From contig CBDFHU010000113.1 of NCBI GenBank assembly GCA_965247375.1, forward strand, positions 116,849 through 180,848: a stretch of 64,000 nucleotides of DNA. The letters run 5' to 3'. Of this stretch, positions 24,790-33,263 are shown one piece after another. A model generated the notes under the pieces. The model was not told where the DNA came from. It searched no databases and worked only from the letters and a program-made list of their open reading frames with translations. Within the stretch, counting starts at the first letter, position 1. Each line of letters begins with the position of its first letter. Origin of the DNA: Arsenicibacter sp965247375. GTDB taxonomy: Bacteria > Bacteroidota > Bacteroidia > Cytophagales > Spirosomataceae. The translations under genes and the position numbers were made by a program.

Positions 24790-25445
24790 CCAACCGGTTA
24801 GAGGCGGACAGCATCTGGCTGGAATACGACAACCGCCGTATTCTGCAAAACATTTACCTTCAGGTCAATAAAGGGCATATTACCGGTTTGCTAGGCCGGA
24901 ACGGATGCGGAAAATCAACATTACTGGAGGTTATTTACGGCATCAGATCTGCCCAAAACCGGTCGGTACGCATTGACGGGGTCTTTTACGAAAAAGTATA
25001 TAAACACCGGCACCGGGTCGCCTACCTGCCACAAAAATCGTTTGTTCCCGGACATTTGCGCGTTGCAGAGGTCTTCAGGCTTTATCAATCCGACCTCTCT
25101 GCGGTCAGTCTGGTTTTTCCGGCAATTGCGGAACTGCTCCCATACCGAATCAGTCAGCTATCCGGCGGGCAGCAGCGGTTCGTTGAAACATTGCTGATAA
25201 TTACCTCTCCTGCCCCATTTCTGCTGCTGGATGAGCCGTTTTCGAACGTGATGCCTTTACACGTTGACTGTCTTAAGCAACTATTGCTACAGGTAAAAGC
25301 GCAGAAAGGTATCCTGATCACTGATCATTTTTACCAGGATATTTTACAGATCAGCGATCAGGTTTACTTTCTGAGTACAACAGGATATACCGTTCCGCTA
25401 AAGCACCCGGAAGAAGAGCTTCGGGACCTGGGGTATATTCGTTAA
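24759..25445 (+). CDS. ABC transporter ATP-binding protein
   Basis: About 228 residues, starting at the ATG at 24759 inside the end of the preceding gene. Walker A (GLLGRNGCGKST, about 43-54), the signature ISQLSGGQQRFVE, Walker B FLLLDEPFSNV and the switch His in LITDHFY are complete, so it should hydrolyse ATP. The only membrane partner nearby is the 105-residue protein upstream. The substrate is unknown. Lying between cphB and the sulfatase, it could serve the cyanophycin region, but this is only context. Confidence 0.85.
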   Translation: MDLSDQSNPVTNRLEADSIWLEYDNRRILQNIYLQVNKGHITGLLGRNGCGKSTLLEVIYGIRSAQNRSVRIDGVFYEKVYKHRHRVAYLPQKSFVPGHLRVAEVFRLYQSDLSAVSLVFPAIAELLPYRISQLSGGQQRFVETLLIITSPAPFLLLDEPFSNVMPLHVDCLKQLLLQVKAQKGILITDHFYQDILQISDQVYFLSTTGYTVPLKHPEEELRDLGYIR

Positions 25446-25462
25446 CCGGTACGACAGCTTCT

Positions 25463-27133
25463 TTACTTCGGGCTGCTCTCAAACAGTTTGAGGGCATCAT
25501 CGTCGTTGTTTTTTACAATGTGCGCCTTCAACTGCGACTTCAGCGTTGCCGTAATCTGCTCATAGCCTTTAGCACCGTACAGGTTTTTCAGGTTCTGCGG
25601 GTCTTTCTGAATGTCATATAGCTCCCAGAAATTGTCCGGGCCATAGAAACGGGCAATCGTGTACCGGTCAGTCCGTAACCCGAAATGGGGCGATACACGG
25701 TGCGGCTCCGGATATTCGTAATAGTGGTAATAGGCCTGATCCTGCCAGGTGGCTTTAGCATTGGCCAGTACCGGCAGGAATGATTTCCCCTGAAAATCGC
25801 CGGGCACCGCCGTACCGGTAATGTTCAGCAAGGTAGGGGCCCAGTCAACATTTGAAACCACATGACGAACCTGTGTGCCGGGTTTGATCACGCCAGGATA
25901 CCGGATCACAAACGGTGTTTTCAGCGATTCTTCGTAAATCCACCGCTTGTCGAACCAACCGTGTTCGCCCAGGTAAAAACCTTGATCGGAGGTATACACA
26001 ACCACGGTATTTTTGGCCAGTCCGGTTTTATCCAGGTAATCGAGCAGTTTACCAATGTTGCGGTCCAGCGAGTTGGCCGTTGCCAGGTAATCGCGCATAT
26101 ACCGCTGGTACTTCCATTCGACGAGGGCATTGCCGCTCAGCTTTTTCACCTCAAATTCACGGCTGATACGGCCATAGTAATCCACATATGCTTTTTTCTG
26201 TTCGGGCGTCATGCGGCGATAGGTCCCGTTGCGCACCAGATTGTCCAGCTGCTTGTCCAGGGCCGGTGTCATTTCTTGGTTCGGGAAACGGGATTTATGT
26301 AAATCAGCCTTTTCCTGAGCGATCTTTGCCTCATCCAGCCCATAATCGGCATTTATTTTCAGATCTTCCTTTAACCGCATCGTTTTGTCAATGCTCATGT
26401 CCTGTTTTTGAGCAGCCAGCCGTCCGTCATACGTGTCATAAAACGTAGCCGGAAGCGGGAACGTTACCTTATCGTAAGCCCCCAGGTCTTCAACGGCCGG
26501 AAGCCATTCGCGGTGCGTCGCCTTATGACCCACAACGAGAAAAAACGGTTTTGCCGGATCGCGCTTATCGAGCCATTCCGTTGATAATTGCGTGATTACG
26601 TCAGTCACGTAGCCGGGATACCGCTTCGTCTGATTTTGTGAATTCACAAAATCAGAATTGTAGTAGCTGCCATGGCCGGGCAGGATGTTCAGGTAATCGA
26701 ACCCGTGCGGCAGACTACCAAGGTGCATTTTACCGACCCACGCCGTCTGATAGCCGTTCTTCTGAAGTTCTTCAGGAAATACCGGTTGGTTGATATCGAA
26801 CACCTTTTCGTTGAACTTATAGCCGTTGGTATGGCTGAATTTACCGGTCAGTAACGTAGCCCGGCTTGGTCCGCAGATGGAATTCGATACCACGTTATTA
26901 TGCAGAATGGCGCCTTCGCGGGCAATGCGGTCAATGTTCGGCGTCCGCGCCAGCCGGCTGCCATAGGCACTGATCGCCTGCGAGGTGTGGTCATCCGAAA
27001 TGATAAAAATAACATTGGGTCTGGCAGGAGCCGTCTGTTGCGGTATTTGCGGCACAAACGCCGTTACTACGCCCAGCAATAGCCCGGCCATTACAGTGCC
27101 TTGCACCCAATAGGGCAGCGGATTCTTGTGCAT
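25463..27133 (-). CDS. Secreted sulfatase, family S1
   Basis: Exported sulfate-ester hydrolase of 556 residues. An N-terminal hydrophobic segment (VMAGLLLGVVTAFVPQI) serves as signal. Metal ligands sit in NVIFIISDDHTSQA (D47, D48). The sequence SICGPSRATLLTG carries the Cys (C87) that is converted to formylglycine in C-x-P-S-R sulfatases. VVVYTSDQGFYLGEHGWFDKRWIYEESLKTPF is typical of the later active site. It may act on host or algal glycans. An anaerobic-type or FGE maturase is needed and is not in this window. Confidence 0.94.
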   Translation of the reverse strand: MHKNPLPYWVQGTVMAGLLLGVVTAFVPQIPQQTAPARPNVIFIISDDHTSQAISAYGSRLARTPNIDRIAREGAILHNNVVSNSICGPSRATLLTGKFSHTNGYKFNEKVFDINQPVFPEELQKNGYQTAWVGKMHLGSLPHGFDYLNILPGHGSYYNSDFVNSQNQTKRYPGYVTDVITQLSTEWLDKRDPAKPFFLVVGHKATHREWLPAVEDLGAYDKVTFPLPATFYDTYDGRLAAQKQDMSIDKTMRLKEDLKINADYGLDEAKIAQEKADLHKSRFPNQEMTPALDKQLDNLVRNGTYRRMTPEQKKAYVDYYGRISREFEVKKLSGNALVEWKYQRYMRDYLATANSLDRNIGKLLDYLDKTGLAKNTVVVYTSDQGFYLGEHGWFDKRWIYEESLKTPFVIRYPGVIKPGTQVRHVVSNVDWAPTLLNITGTAVPGDFQGKSFLPVLANAKATWQDQAYYHYYEYPEPHRVSPHFGLRTDRYTIARFYGPDNFWELYDIQKDPQNLKNLYGAKGYEQITATLKSQLKAHIVKNNDDDALKLFESSPK

Positions 27134-27260
27134 ATCAGAAAGGTTAAGGGGTTAATAGAACTGTGGTCTACTGATACTAAAGTCACGCTTACCTGCTGTA
27201 TAATGCTTTCCGGCACTCAAATTCCCGGAGCCACCCGTTCAGGGTAGCGGATACCGGTTT

Positions 27261-28160
27261 TCAGAAGATCGCGACCTGTCCGGCCTCCCCTTCACGCTGC
27301 CAGCCGCGATACATGCCTTCGGAGTTAAATACCAGCGCGACCCGGCCGGCCGGGTCAACGGCAATCAGCCCGCCTTCTCCGCCGAGAGCCGTCATTTTAT
27401 CCTGAATGACCAGCGTGCAGGCCTCCTGTAGCGAAAGCCCCCGATACTCGATCAGGCACGACACATCGTAGGCTACTACCGAGCGGATGAAGTATTCGCC
27501 GTCGCCCGTACACGACACGGCGCAGGTGCGGTTGTTGGCGTAGGTACCGGCCCCGATCACCGGACTGTCGCCGATCCGGCCATAGCGCTTGTTGGTGGTG
27601 CCACCGGTCGACGTAGCCGCCGCCACATTACCGTGATGGTCCAGCGCCACGGCCCCGACCGTACCCAATGCCCGCGGGCGAGGCTCGGCCTGCCGGATTT
27701 TGCGCTGCCACTCCTCCCAGCGCATGTCGGTGTAGTAATAATCATCGGGCGCAGTTTCGATCTGCTGCTCACGGGCAAACTTTTCGGCACCCGTACCGGC
27801 CAGCATCACATGCCCGGAACGCTCCATTGCTGCCCGCGCCAGCGTAACCGGGTTGCGGATATTATGGACGCCTGCAATAGCGCCCGCATTCAGCGAGCGG
27901 CCACACATAATCGAGGCATCCAGTTCATGACGGCCTTCCGCCGTAAACACCGATCCGCGACCGGCGTTAAACAACTCATTATTTTCCAGCAGAATGGTTG
28001 TTTGTTCAACCGCGTCGAGGGCCGTACCACCACGGGCCAGTATGGCATACCCGGCATCCAGGGCCTGCCGCAGACCAGCGGTATACACACGTTCGCGGTC
28101 GGGAGTCATTTCTGAGCGGCTAAGCGTACCCGCTCCGCCATGCAGCGCTAAAGCAATCAT
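27261..28160 (-). CDS. iaaA: Isoaspartyl peptidase / L-asparaginase, Ntn-hydrolase
   Basis: Self-cleaving N-terminal nucleophile hydrolase of 299 residues. ALALHGGAGTLSR at the N-terminus and GGTALDAVEQTTILLENNELFNAGRGSVFT are diagnostic; the catalytic Thr is T167 in RALGTVGAVALD, where the alpha and beta chains split. It hydrolyses isoaspartyl dipeptides and asparagine. No signal peptide, so cytoplasmic. With cphA and cphB within 4 kb, the most likely role is splitting beta-Asp-Arg from cyanophycin, although repair of isoaspartyl peptides is the general alternative. Confidence 0.93.
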   Translation of the reverse strand: MIALALHGGAGTLSRSEMTPDRERVYTAGLRQALDAGYAILARGGTALDAVEQTTILLENNELFNAGRGSVFTAEGRHELDASIMCGRSLNAGAIAGVHNIRNPVTLARAAMERSGHVMLAGTGAEKFAREQQIETAPDDYYYTDMRWEEWQRKIRQAEPRPRALGTVGAVALDHHGNVAAATSTGGTTNKRYGRIGDSPVIGAGTYANNRTCAVSCTGDGEYFIRSVVAYDVSCLIEYRGLSLQEACTLVIQDKMTALGGEGGLIAVDPAGRVALVFNSEGMYRGWQREGEAGQVAIF

Positions 28161-28219
28161 ATCGTTGAAAAGGGTTTGGGTAGGAAACCGGAAAAGGACC
28201 GGAAAGGTTATCCATAGCT

Positions 28220-28335
28220 AAAGAGTGAAAGAGCGAAAGAGATAAAGAGTGAAAGAGAACCAATGACAGCGCAGCGTCAGCCGCTCTTTCATTCTTTCGC
28301 TCTTTCACTCTTTGTAAATGCTCTTTCACTCTTTA
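28220..28335. repeat. Octamer repeat array, inverted arms (family A)
   Basis: The left arm (28220-28257) is built from GAAAGAGT/GATAAAGA units. The right arm (28282-28335) consists of tandem complements (GCTCTTTC, ATTCTTTC, ACTCTTTG). About 24 unrelated bases separate them. The same units make up the array at 11963-12078, some 16 kb away. Confidence 0.8.
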
Positions 28336-28340
28336 ATCCT

Positions 28341-28348
28341 TATCTTTG
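28341..28348 (+). promoter_or_regulatory. -7 box immediately ahead of the 28353 gene
   Basis: TATCTTTG, a perfect TAnnTTTG, is followed by CCTC and then the ATG; the transcript would be leaderless. Confidence 0.5.
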
Positions 28349-28352
28349 CCTC

Positions 28353-28745
28353 ATGAAGTCCACGATGGCGTTGCTGCTGGGCGTGCTGATGCTCGCCGGA
28401 AGTCTGTTCCCGCAGACCGACGTGGAAGAAGTATATAAACTGCCCGGGCTGATTTCGCACTATCAGTTCCACAAGCGGATTTCGGGTCCTGAGTTTGATT
28501 TCTGGCAGTTTCTGGATCTGCATTACAACCCCGATTCGCCCCACGCAAAAACTCCGCACAAGGGGGTCGGCATTCCGTTTTACAATCACCTGTCAACTGG
28601 TTTTGTGTTTATTCTGAGTGTACCGCAACGCATGGTGCGTGTGACAGCGACCGTCACCACCCTGCCCGACCGGCCGTTTTATTACCAGAATCTCTATCAG
28701 TTTCAGCAGGCCACTACGCTCTTACAACCACCCCGCATCGGATAA
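28353..28745 (+). CDS. Small secreted His-rich protein linked to metal efflux
   Basis: 130 residues from the ATG at 28353; the longer frame runs back into the repeat array. A signal peptide ends near residue 20. The mature part has many His (36, 40, 57, 64, 69, 79) in LPGLISHYQFHKR and LDLHYNPDSPHAKTPHKG. I do not know a characterised family, but similar short proteins accompany metal RND operons in Bacteroidota (from memory). It lies 80 bp before the cusA-like gene, so a periplasmic metal-binding role is a fair guess. Confidence 0.7.
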   Translation: MKSTMALLLGVLMLAGSLFPQTDVEEVYKLPGLISHYQFHKRISGPEFDFWQFLDLHYNPDSPHAKTPHKGVGIPFYNHLSTGFVFILSVPQRMVRVTATVTTLPDRPFYYQNLYQFQQATTLLQPPRIG

Positions 28746-28825
28746 ATTACCGGAACCTTACGTAGTACGTTTCCCCGACCGTCCGGCCGGCAGAAACGCG
28801 TGTATTTCTTTTGATTTCATCCTAC

Positions 28826-31800
28826 ATGCTTCAGCAAATTATTCAGTTCAGCATCCGCCGGAAACTGGCAGTGGTGCTGGGGGTAATCGCTTTGATCGCC
28901 TGGGGCGGTTATGCCTTTACCCAATTACCCATCGACGCCGTACCCGACATCACCAACAATCAGGTACAGGTCATCACCCAAACGCCGTCGCTGGCGGCGC
29001 AGGAGGTCGAACAGTTTATTACGTTTCCGCTTGAATCAACGCTCCGGAATGTGCCGGGGGTTATCGAAATCCGGTCCATTTCGCGATTCGGCCTGTCGGT
29101 CATTACCGTTGTTTTCGACGACGAAACGCCTACGTTTCTGGCCCGTCAGCTGGTTTCGGAGCAGCTGAAAACCGCCGAAAAAGAACTGCTGGCCGGCTCA
29201 CCGCAAATGGCACCGGTCACCACCGGCCTCGGCGAAATCTATCAGTATGTGGTCCGGCCTGCCTCCGGTTTTGAAGGCCGCTACTCCCCCACCGACCTCC
29301 GGACCATGCAGGACTGGATCGTGAAACGTCAGTTATCCGGGGTGCCGGGCGTAGTAGATGTCAGCAGCCTCGGCGGGTACCTGAAAGAATACGAAGTCAG
29401 CATTGACCCCGAACGGCTGCGGGCCATGAACACCACCCTGACCGAAGTGCTGACCGCACTCGCTGACAACAACGCCAATACTGGCGGCAGCTACATCGAA
29501 AAAGGGCCCGAGGCGTTTTTTATCCGCGGCGAAGGTACCGTACAGCAGCCCGGCGACATTGAGCAGATTGTCGTCAAAACCCTCGGTGCGACACCGGTTC
29601 TGATCCGCGATGTGGCATCGGTACAGATGGGTCACGCGGTCCGGTATGGCGCCATGACCCGCAACGGGCAGGGTGAGGTCGTCGGCGGCATAGTGCTGAT
29701 GCTGAAGGGGGCGAGTTCTGAAAAAACCATTGCGGGCGTTAAGGAGCGGGTGGCGCAGATTCAGAAAACCCTGCCCCCCGGCGTAGTCATTGAGCCGTTT
29801 CTCGACCGGAAAGTACTCATTGACAAAGCCATTCGCACCGTGAGCCACAACCTGCTCGAAGGGGGTATCATTGTCATGAGCGTGCTGCTGCTCCTGCTCG
29901 GCAACTGGCGGGCCGGGCTTGTCGTGGCGTCGGTAATTCCGCTGTGTATGCTGTTTGCCCTCGGCATGATGCACGTCTTCGGCGTATCGGCCAACCTGAT
30001 GAGTCTGGGAGCAATCGACTTTGGCCTGCTCGTAGACGGAGCAGTGATCATTGTCGAAAGTATGATTTTTCAGATTGTTCACACCTCGCTGAGCCGCCAG
30101 AAAAGCATGGACGACATCGCCCTGGAGTCGGCCAGCCGATTGATGCGGTCGGCCCTGTTCGGGCAGCTAATCATCCTGATTGTCTACATTCCGATTCTGT
30201 CGCTGACAGGTATTGAAGGTAAGATGTTCCGCCCGATGGCGCTCACGGTTGGCTTTGCCATTATCGGGGCCATGCTGCTTTGTCTAACCTATGTGCCCAT
30301 GATGGCCGCCACCCTGCTCCGGAAAGATATTCAGGAAGAAGGTACTCTTGCCGACCGCATCATGAAAACGCTCCAACGCGGCTATACACCTTTGCTCGAA
30401 GGCGCCTTGCGGGCCCGCAAAACCGTTCTGGCGGGTTCGGTCATGCTGCTGGCAGGAGCCGTCTGGCTGTTTACGACCATGGGCGGTGAGTTTATCCCGA
30501 ATCTCGACGAAGGTGATATTGCCATCAGCCTTACCCTCAAACCGGGGTCGTCGCTCTCGCAGTCGGTTGAAACCACCCGACGGGTCGAAACCATTCTGAA
30601 AAACGGCTTTCCGGAAGTCGTTCAGGTGATTTCGAAAATCGGCACGGCCGAGATTCCGACCGACCCCATGCCTATCGAAGCGGCCGACATCATGGTGGTC
30701 CTGAAAGAGCCGTCGGAATGGACCACGGCCCGGACCAAAGCCGAACTGACCGACAAAATGCGGCGGGCGGTCAGTGTGTTGCCGGGTCTCAACCTGGAGT
30801 TTACCCAGCCCATTCAGCTACGGTTCAACGAACTCATGACCGGCGTTAAGTCGGACGTAGCCATCAAAATTTACGGCGAAAATCTGGATACGCTGTTTGC
30901 GCGGGCCAACCAGGCAGCAAACCGGCTGAAGTCCATTCAGGGCGTCGGTGACCTCAAAGTAGAACAGGTGGTCGGGCTTCCCCAGATGCTGGTTTCCTAC
31001 AACCGAGCCCGGCTGGCGCAGTACGGAGTTTCGGTCGCCAGCCTGAACCGCATCCTGAAAACCGCTTTTGCGGGCGAAACCGCCGGAGCCGTCTTTGAAG
31101 GCGAGCGCCGGTTTGACCTCGTTGTCCGGCTCGATAGTGCCTACCGGACCGACATCGACAACATCCGGCAGTTGTACGTCGACGTGGCGGGCGGGCAGCA
31201 GGTACCTCTCGCCGAACTGGCCAATATCCGTTACCAGTACGCGCCGATGCAGGTATCCCGCGATAATGCCCAGCGACGCATTACCATTGGCGTTAATGTC
31301 CGTGGACGCGACGTTGAAAGTCTGGTCAATGAGATGAAAACGGTACTCGAAAAGGATATGCCGCTGCCACCCGGCTACCGGTATACGTACGGCGGTCAGT
31401 TCGAAAATCTGGTTAAGGCCAAGGCGCGGCTGGGGCTGGCCGTACCGCTGGCACTGCTGCTCATTGGCCTGCTGCTGTTCTTTACGTTCGGCTCGGTCAG
31501 CCAGGCGTTGATGATTTTCAGCGCCATTCCGCTGTCGGCCATCGGCGGGATTGCCGCGCTCTGGATTCGTCAGATGCCGTTCAGCATTTCGGCCGGTGTC
31601 GGCTTCATTGCTCTGTTTGGTATCGCTGTTCTGAACGGCATTGTCCTGATCAGCTACTTCAACGAGCTCGAAGACGAAGGCGTCAGTAACGTAACAGACC
31701 GCGTCCGTCGGGGCACCAGCGTCCGCTTCAGGCCCGTTGTCATGACGGCCGCTGTCGCCTCGCTGGGTTTTCTGCCCATGGCCCTCTCCAGCTCAGCCGG

Positions 31801-31945
31801 TGCCGAAGTACAGAAACCACTTGCCACAGTGGTGATCGGCGGTCTGGTGTCGGCTACGTTGCTGACCCTGGTTGTGCTACCGGTGCTGTACAGCCTCGTT
31901 GCGTCCCGTAAACCATCGTCTTCACCAGCTCAGCCGGCGATATAG
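28826..31945 (+). CDS. Heavy-metal efflux RND permease, CusA/CzcA family
   Basis: Inner-membrane proton antiporter of about 1040 residues that exports copper, silver, zinc, cobalt or similar ions. The start is the ATG at 28826 (MLQQIIQFSIRRK); the extension uses a TTG. Visible: the first helix with VVLGVIALIAWGGYAFTQLPIDAVPDITNNQVQV, the proton-relay region GAIDFGLLVDGAVIIVESM in helix 4, the porter domain, and the C-terminal helix block IALFGIAVLNGIVLISYFNEL. Unlike many Bacteroidota CzcA proteins it has no fused TolC domain. It is followed 26 bp later by the adaptor gene. Confidence 0.95.
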   Translation: MLQQIIQFSIRRKLAVVLGVIALIAWGGYAFTQLPIDAVPDITNNQVQVITQTPSLAAQEVEQFITFPLESTLRNVPGVIEIRSISRFGLSVITVVFDDETPTFLARQLVSEQLKTAEKELLAGSPQMAPVTTGLGEIYQYVVRPASGFEGRYSPTDLRTMQDWIVKRQLSGVPGVVDVSSLGGYLKEYEVSIDPERLRAMNTTLTEVLTALADNNANTGGSYIEKGPEAFFIRGEGTVQQPGDIEQIVVKTLGATPVLIRDVASVQMGHAVRYGAMTRNGQGEVVGGIVLMLKGASSEKTIAGVKERVAQIQKTLPPGVVIEPFLDRKVLIDKAIRTVSHNLLEGGIIVMSVLLLLLGNWRAGLVVASVIPLCMLFALGMMHVFGVSANLMSLGAIDFGLLVDGAVIIVESMIFQIVHTSLSRQKSMDDIALESASRLMRSALFGQLIILIVYIPILSLTGIEGKMFRPMALTVGFAIIGAMLLCLTYVPMMAATLLRKDIQEEGTLADRIMKTLQRGYTPLLEGALRARKTVLAGSVMLLAGAVWLFTTMGGEFIPNLDEGDIAISLTLKPGSSLSQSVETTRRVETILKNGFPEVVQVISKIGTAEIPTDPMPIEAADIMVVLKEPSEWTTARTKAELTDKMRRAVSVLPGLNLEFTQPIQLRFNELMTGVKSDVAIKIYGENLDTLFARANQAANRLKSIQGVGDLKVEQVVGLPQMLVSYNRARLAQYGVSVASLNRILKTAFAGETAGAVFEGERRFDLVVRLDSAYRTDIDNIRQLYVDVAGGQQVPLAELANIRYQYAPMQVSRDNAQRRITIGVNVRGRDVESLVNEMKTVLEKDMPLPPGYRYTYGGQFENLVKAKARLGLAVPLALLLIGLLLFFTFGSVSQALMIFSAIPLSAIGGIAALWIRQMPFSISAGVGFIALFGIAVLNGIVLISYFNELEDEGVSNVTDRVRRGTSVRFRPVVMTAAVASLGFLPMALSSSAGAEVQKPLATVVIGGLVSATLLTLVVLPVLYSLVASRKPSSSPAQPAI

Positions 31946-31971
31946 CCCTGAGCCGTAAACATCTTTATAGC

Positions 31972-33141
31972 ATGCAATTGACTAATAAATTCGCCGTTTT
32001 TCCGGCCATAGTCATCTTCGCCGTTTTTTCGGCATGTTCGTCCAACGAACAGACTACAGACGAGACCGTAGCTGCGGCAGGCACCGAACCGCTGAAACAG
32101 ACGGTACAGATTTCGGCCGAGCAGTTTCAGCAAACCGGCATTGTGCTGGGGCGTCCGGATACGCTGATGATGGGAAAAACCATTCAGGCAACGGGTAAGC
32201 TTGAGGCCCCGCCCGAACACTGGGCAACGGTCAGTGCCCCGATGGGCGGTTTTGTGCGGGCAACACGGCTGCTGGAAGGCGATCTGGTCCGGAAGGGCCA
32301 GGTACTGGCCGTGCTCGAACACCCCGATTACATTAAACTGCAGCAGGAGTACCTACAGGCGCAGGCACGGCTTCGTTTCGTGGGTCAGGAGCTCGACCGG
32401 CAGACCGAACTCAACCGCGAACAGGTCGGTGCCCGCCGTAATCTGGAGCAGTCGACCGCCGATGTGCAGACGACCAAAGCCTTGCTGGCCTCGCTCGAAG
32501 CGCAGCTGGAACAACTCCACATTTCGCTGCCGGAACTCCGCAAAGGACACATCCAGCGGACCATTCCCCTCCTGGCTCCGATCGGCGGTTACGTCGATAA
32601 AGTCAACCTAAAGATCGGTCAGTTTGTTAACAGTACGGATGTGCTGGTTGAAATCGTCAACAAGGAGCATCTGCATCTGGAATTACAGGTATTTGAGCAG
32701 GATGTGCCGCAGATCAGCGAAGGGCAGACGGTCCGGTTTATGGTTACCCAGCAGCAGACCGGCGAACTGACCGCCCGCGTTTACCGGGTCGGCCAGACGT
32801 TTGATCTCCAGACCAGAACCGTGACGGTCCACGCCAATCTGGTCAACGCGGATATGCGCCGGTTGTTTCCGGGTTCCTACGTCCGGGCCACGATCCTGAC
32901 CGATCAGCGGCGGGTAACGGCTTTACCGGAAGATGCGGTTGTAAAAGAAAGTAACGGGGCGTATGTTTATGTAGAAGAGCCGGTTGCCGGCGCACACCGG
33001 TTCCGGCTGGTACCCGTACGGACCGGTATCCGCGAAAAAGGGCAGATTGAGGTAATGTTGCCGGCATCGGTACAGGCATCAGCCCGCATTGTCCGGTCGG
33101 GGGCTTATTTCTTGAGCGCCGAACGGGCAAAAGAAACCTGA
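31972..33141 (+). CDS. RND efflux periplasmic adaptor lipoprotein, CusB/CzcB family
   Basis: 389 residues. A signal peptide with lipobox FSACSS anchors it to the membrane. It has the usual adaptor order: barrel-sandwich half (ATVSAPMGGFVRATRLLEGDLVRKGQVLAVLEHPDY), a helical hairpin (about 115-185, QQEYLQAQARLRFVGQELDR), the second lipoyl half (LLAPIGGYVDKVNLKIGQFV), then beta-barrel and membrane-proximal domains. It links the permease to an outer-membrane channel, but no such CusC-type gene is present beside it. Confidence 0.93.
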   Translation: MQLTNKFAVFPAIVIFAVFSACSSNEQTTDETVAAAGTEPLKQTVQISAEQFQQTGIVLGRPDTLMMGKTIQATGKLEAPPEHWATVSAPMGGFVRATRLLEGDLVRKGQVLAVLEHPDYIKLQQEYLQAQARLRFVGQELDRQTELNREQVGARRNLEQSTADVQTTKALLASLEAQLEQLHISLPELRKGHIQRTIPLLAPIGGYVDKVNLKIGQFVNSTDVLVEIVNKEHLHLELQVFEQDVPQISEGQTVRFMVTQQQTGELTARVYRVGQTFDLQTRTVTVHANLVNADMRRLFPGSYVRATILTDQRRVTALPEDAVVKESNGAYVYVEEPVAGAHRFRLVPVRTGIREKGQIEVMLPASVQASARIVRSGAYFLSAERAKET

Positions 33142-33145
33142 TACA

Positions 33146-33253
33146 GAATGGATAATGCGCAATGACTAATGCCGGTTACGCCAACGTGGCACTTAGTTAT
33201 TCACTATACATTATCTATTATTCATTTTACATTACTTAGTATCCATTGCTCAT
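33146..33253. repeat. Heptamer repeat array, inverted arms (family B)
   Basis: The left arm (33146-33170) carries TGGATAATG and CAATGACTAAT. The right arm (about 33191-33253) is a tandem of 7-bp units such as ATTCACT, ATACATT, ATCTATT, ATTCATT. It fills the gap between the adaptor and the CDF gene. A related array lies at 48559-48646. Confidence 0.7.
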
Positions 33254-33263
33254 TAAGATAAAA

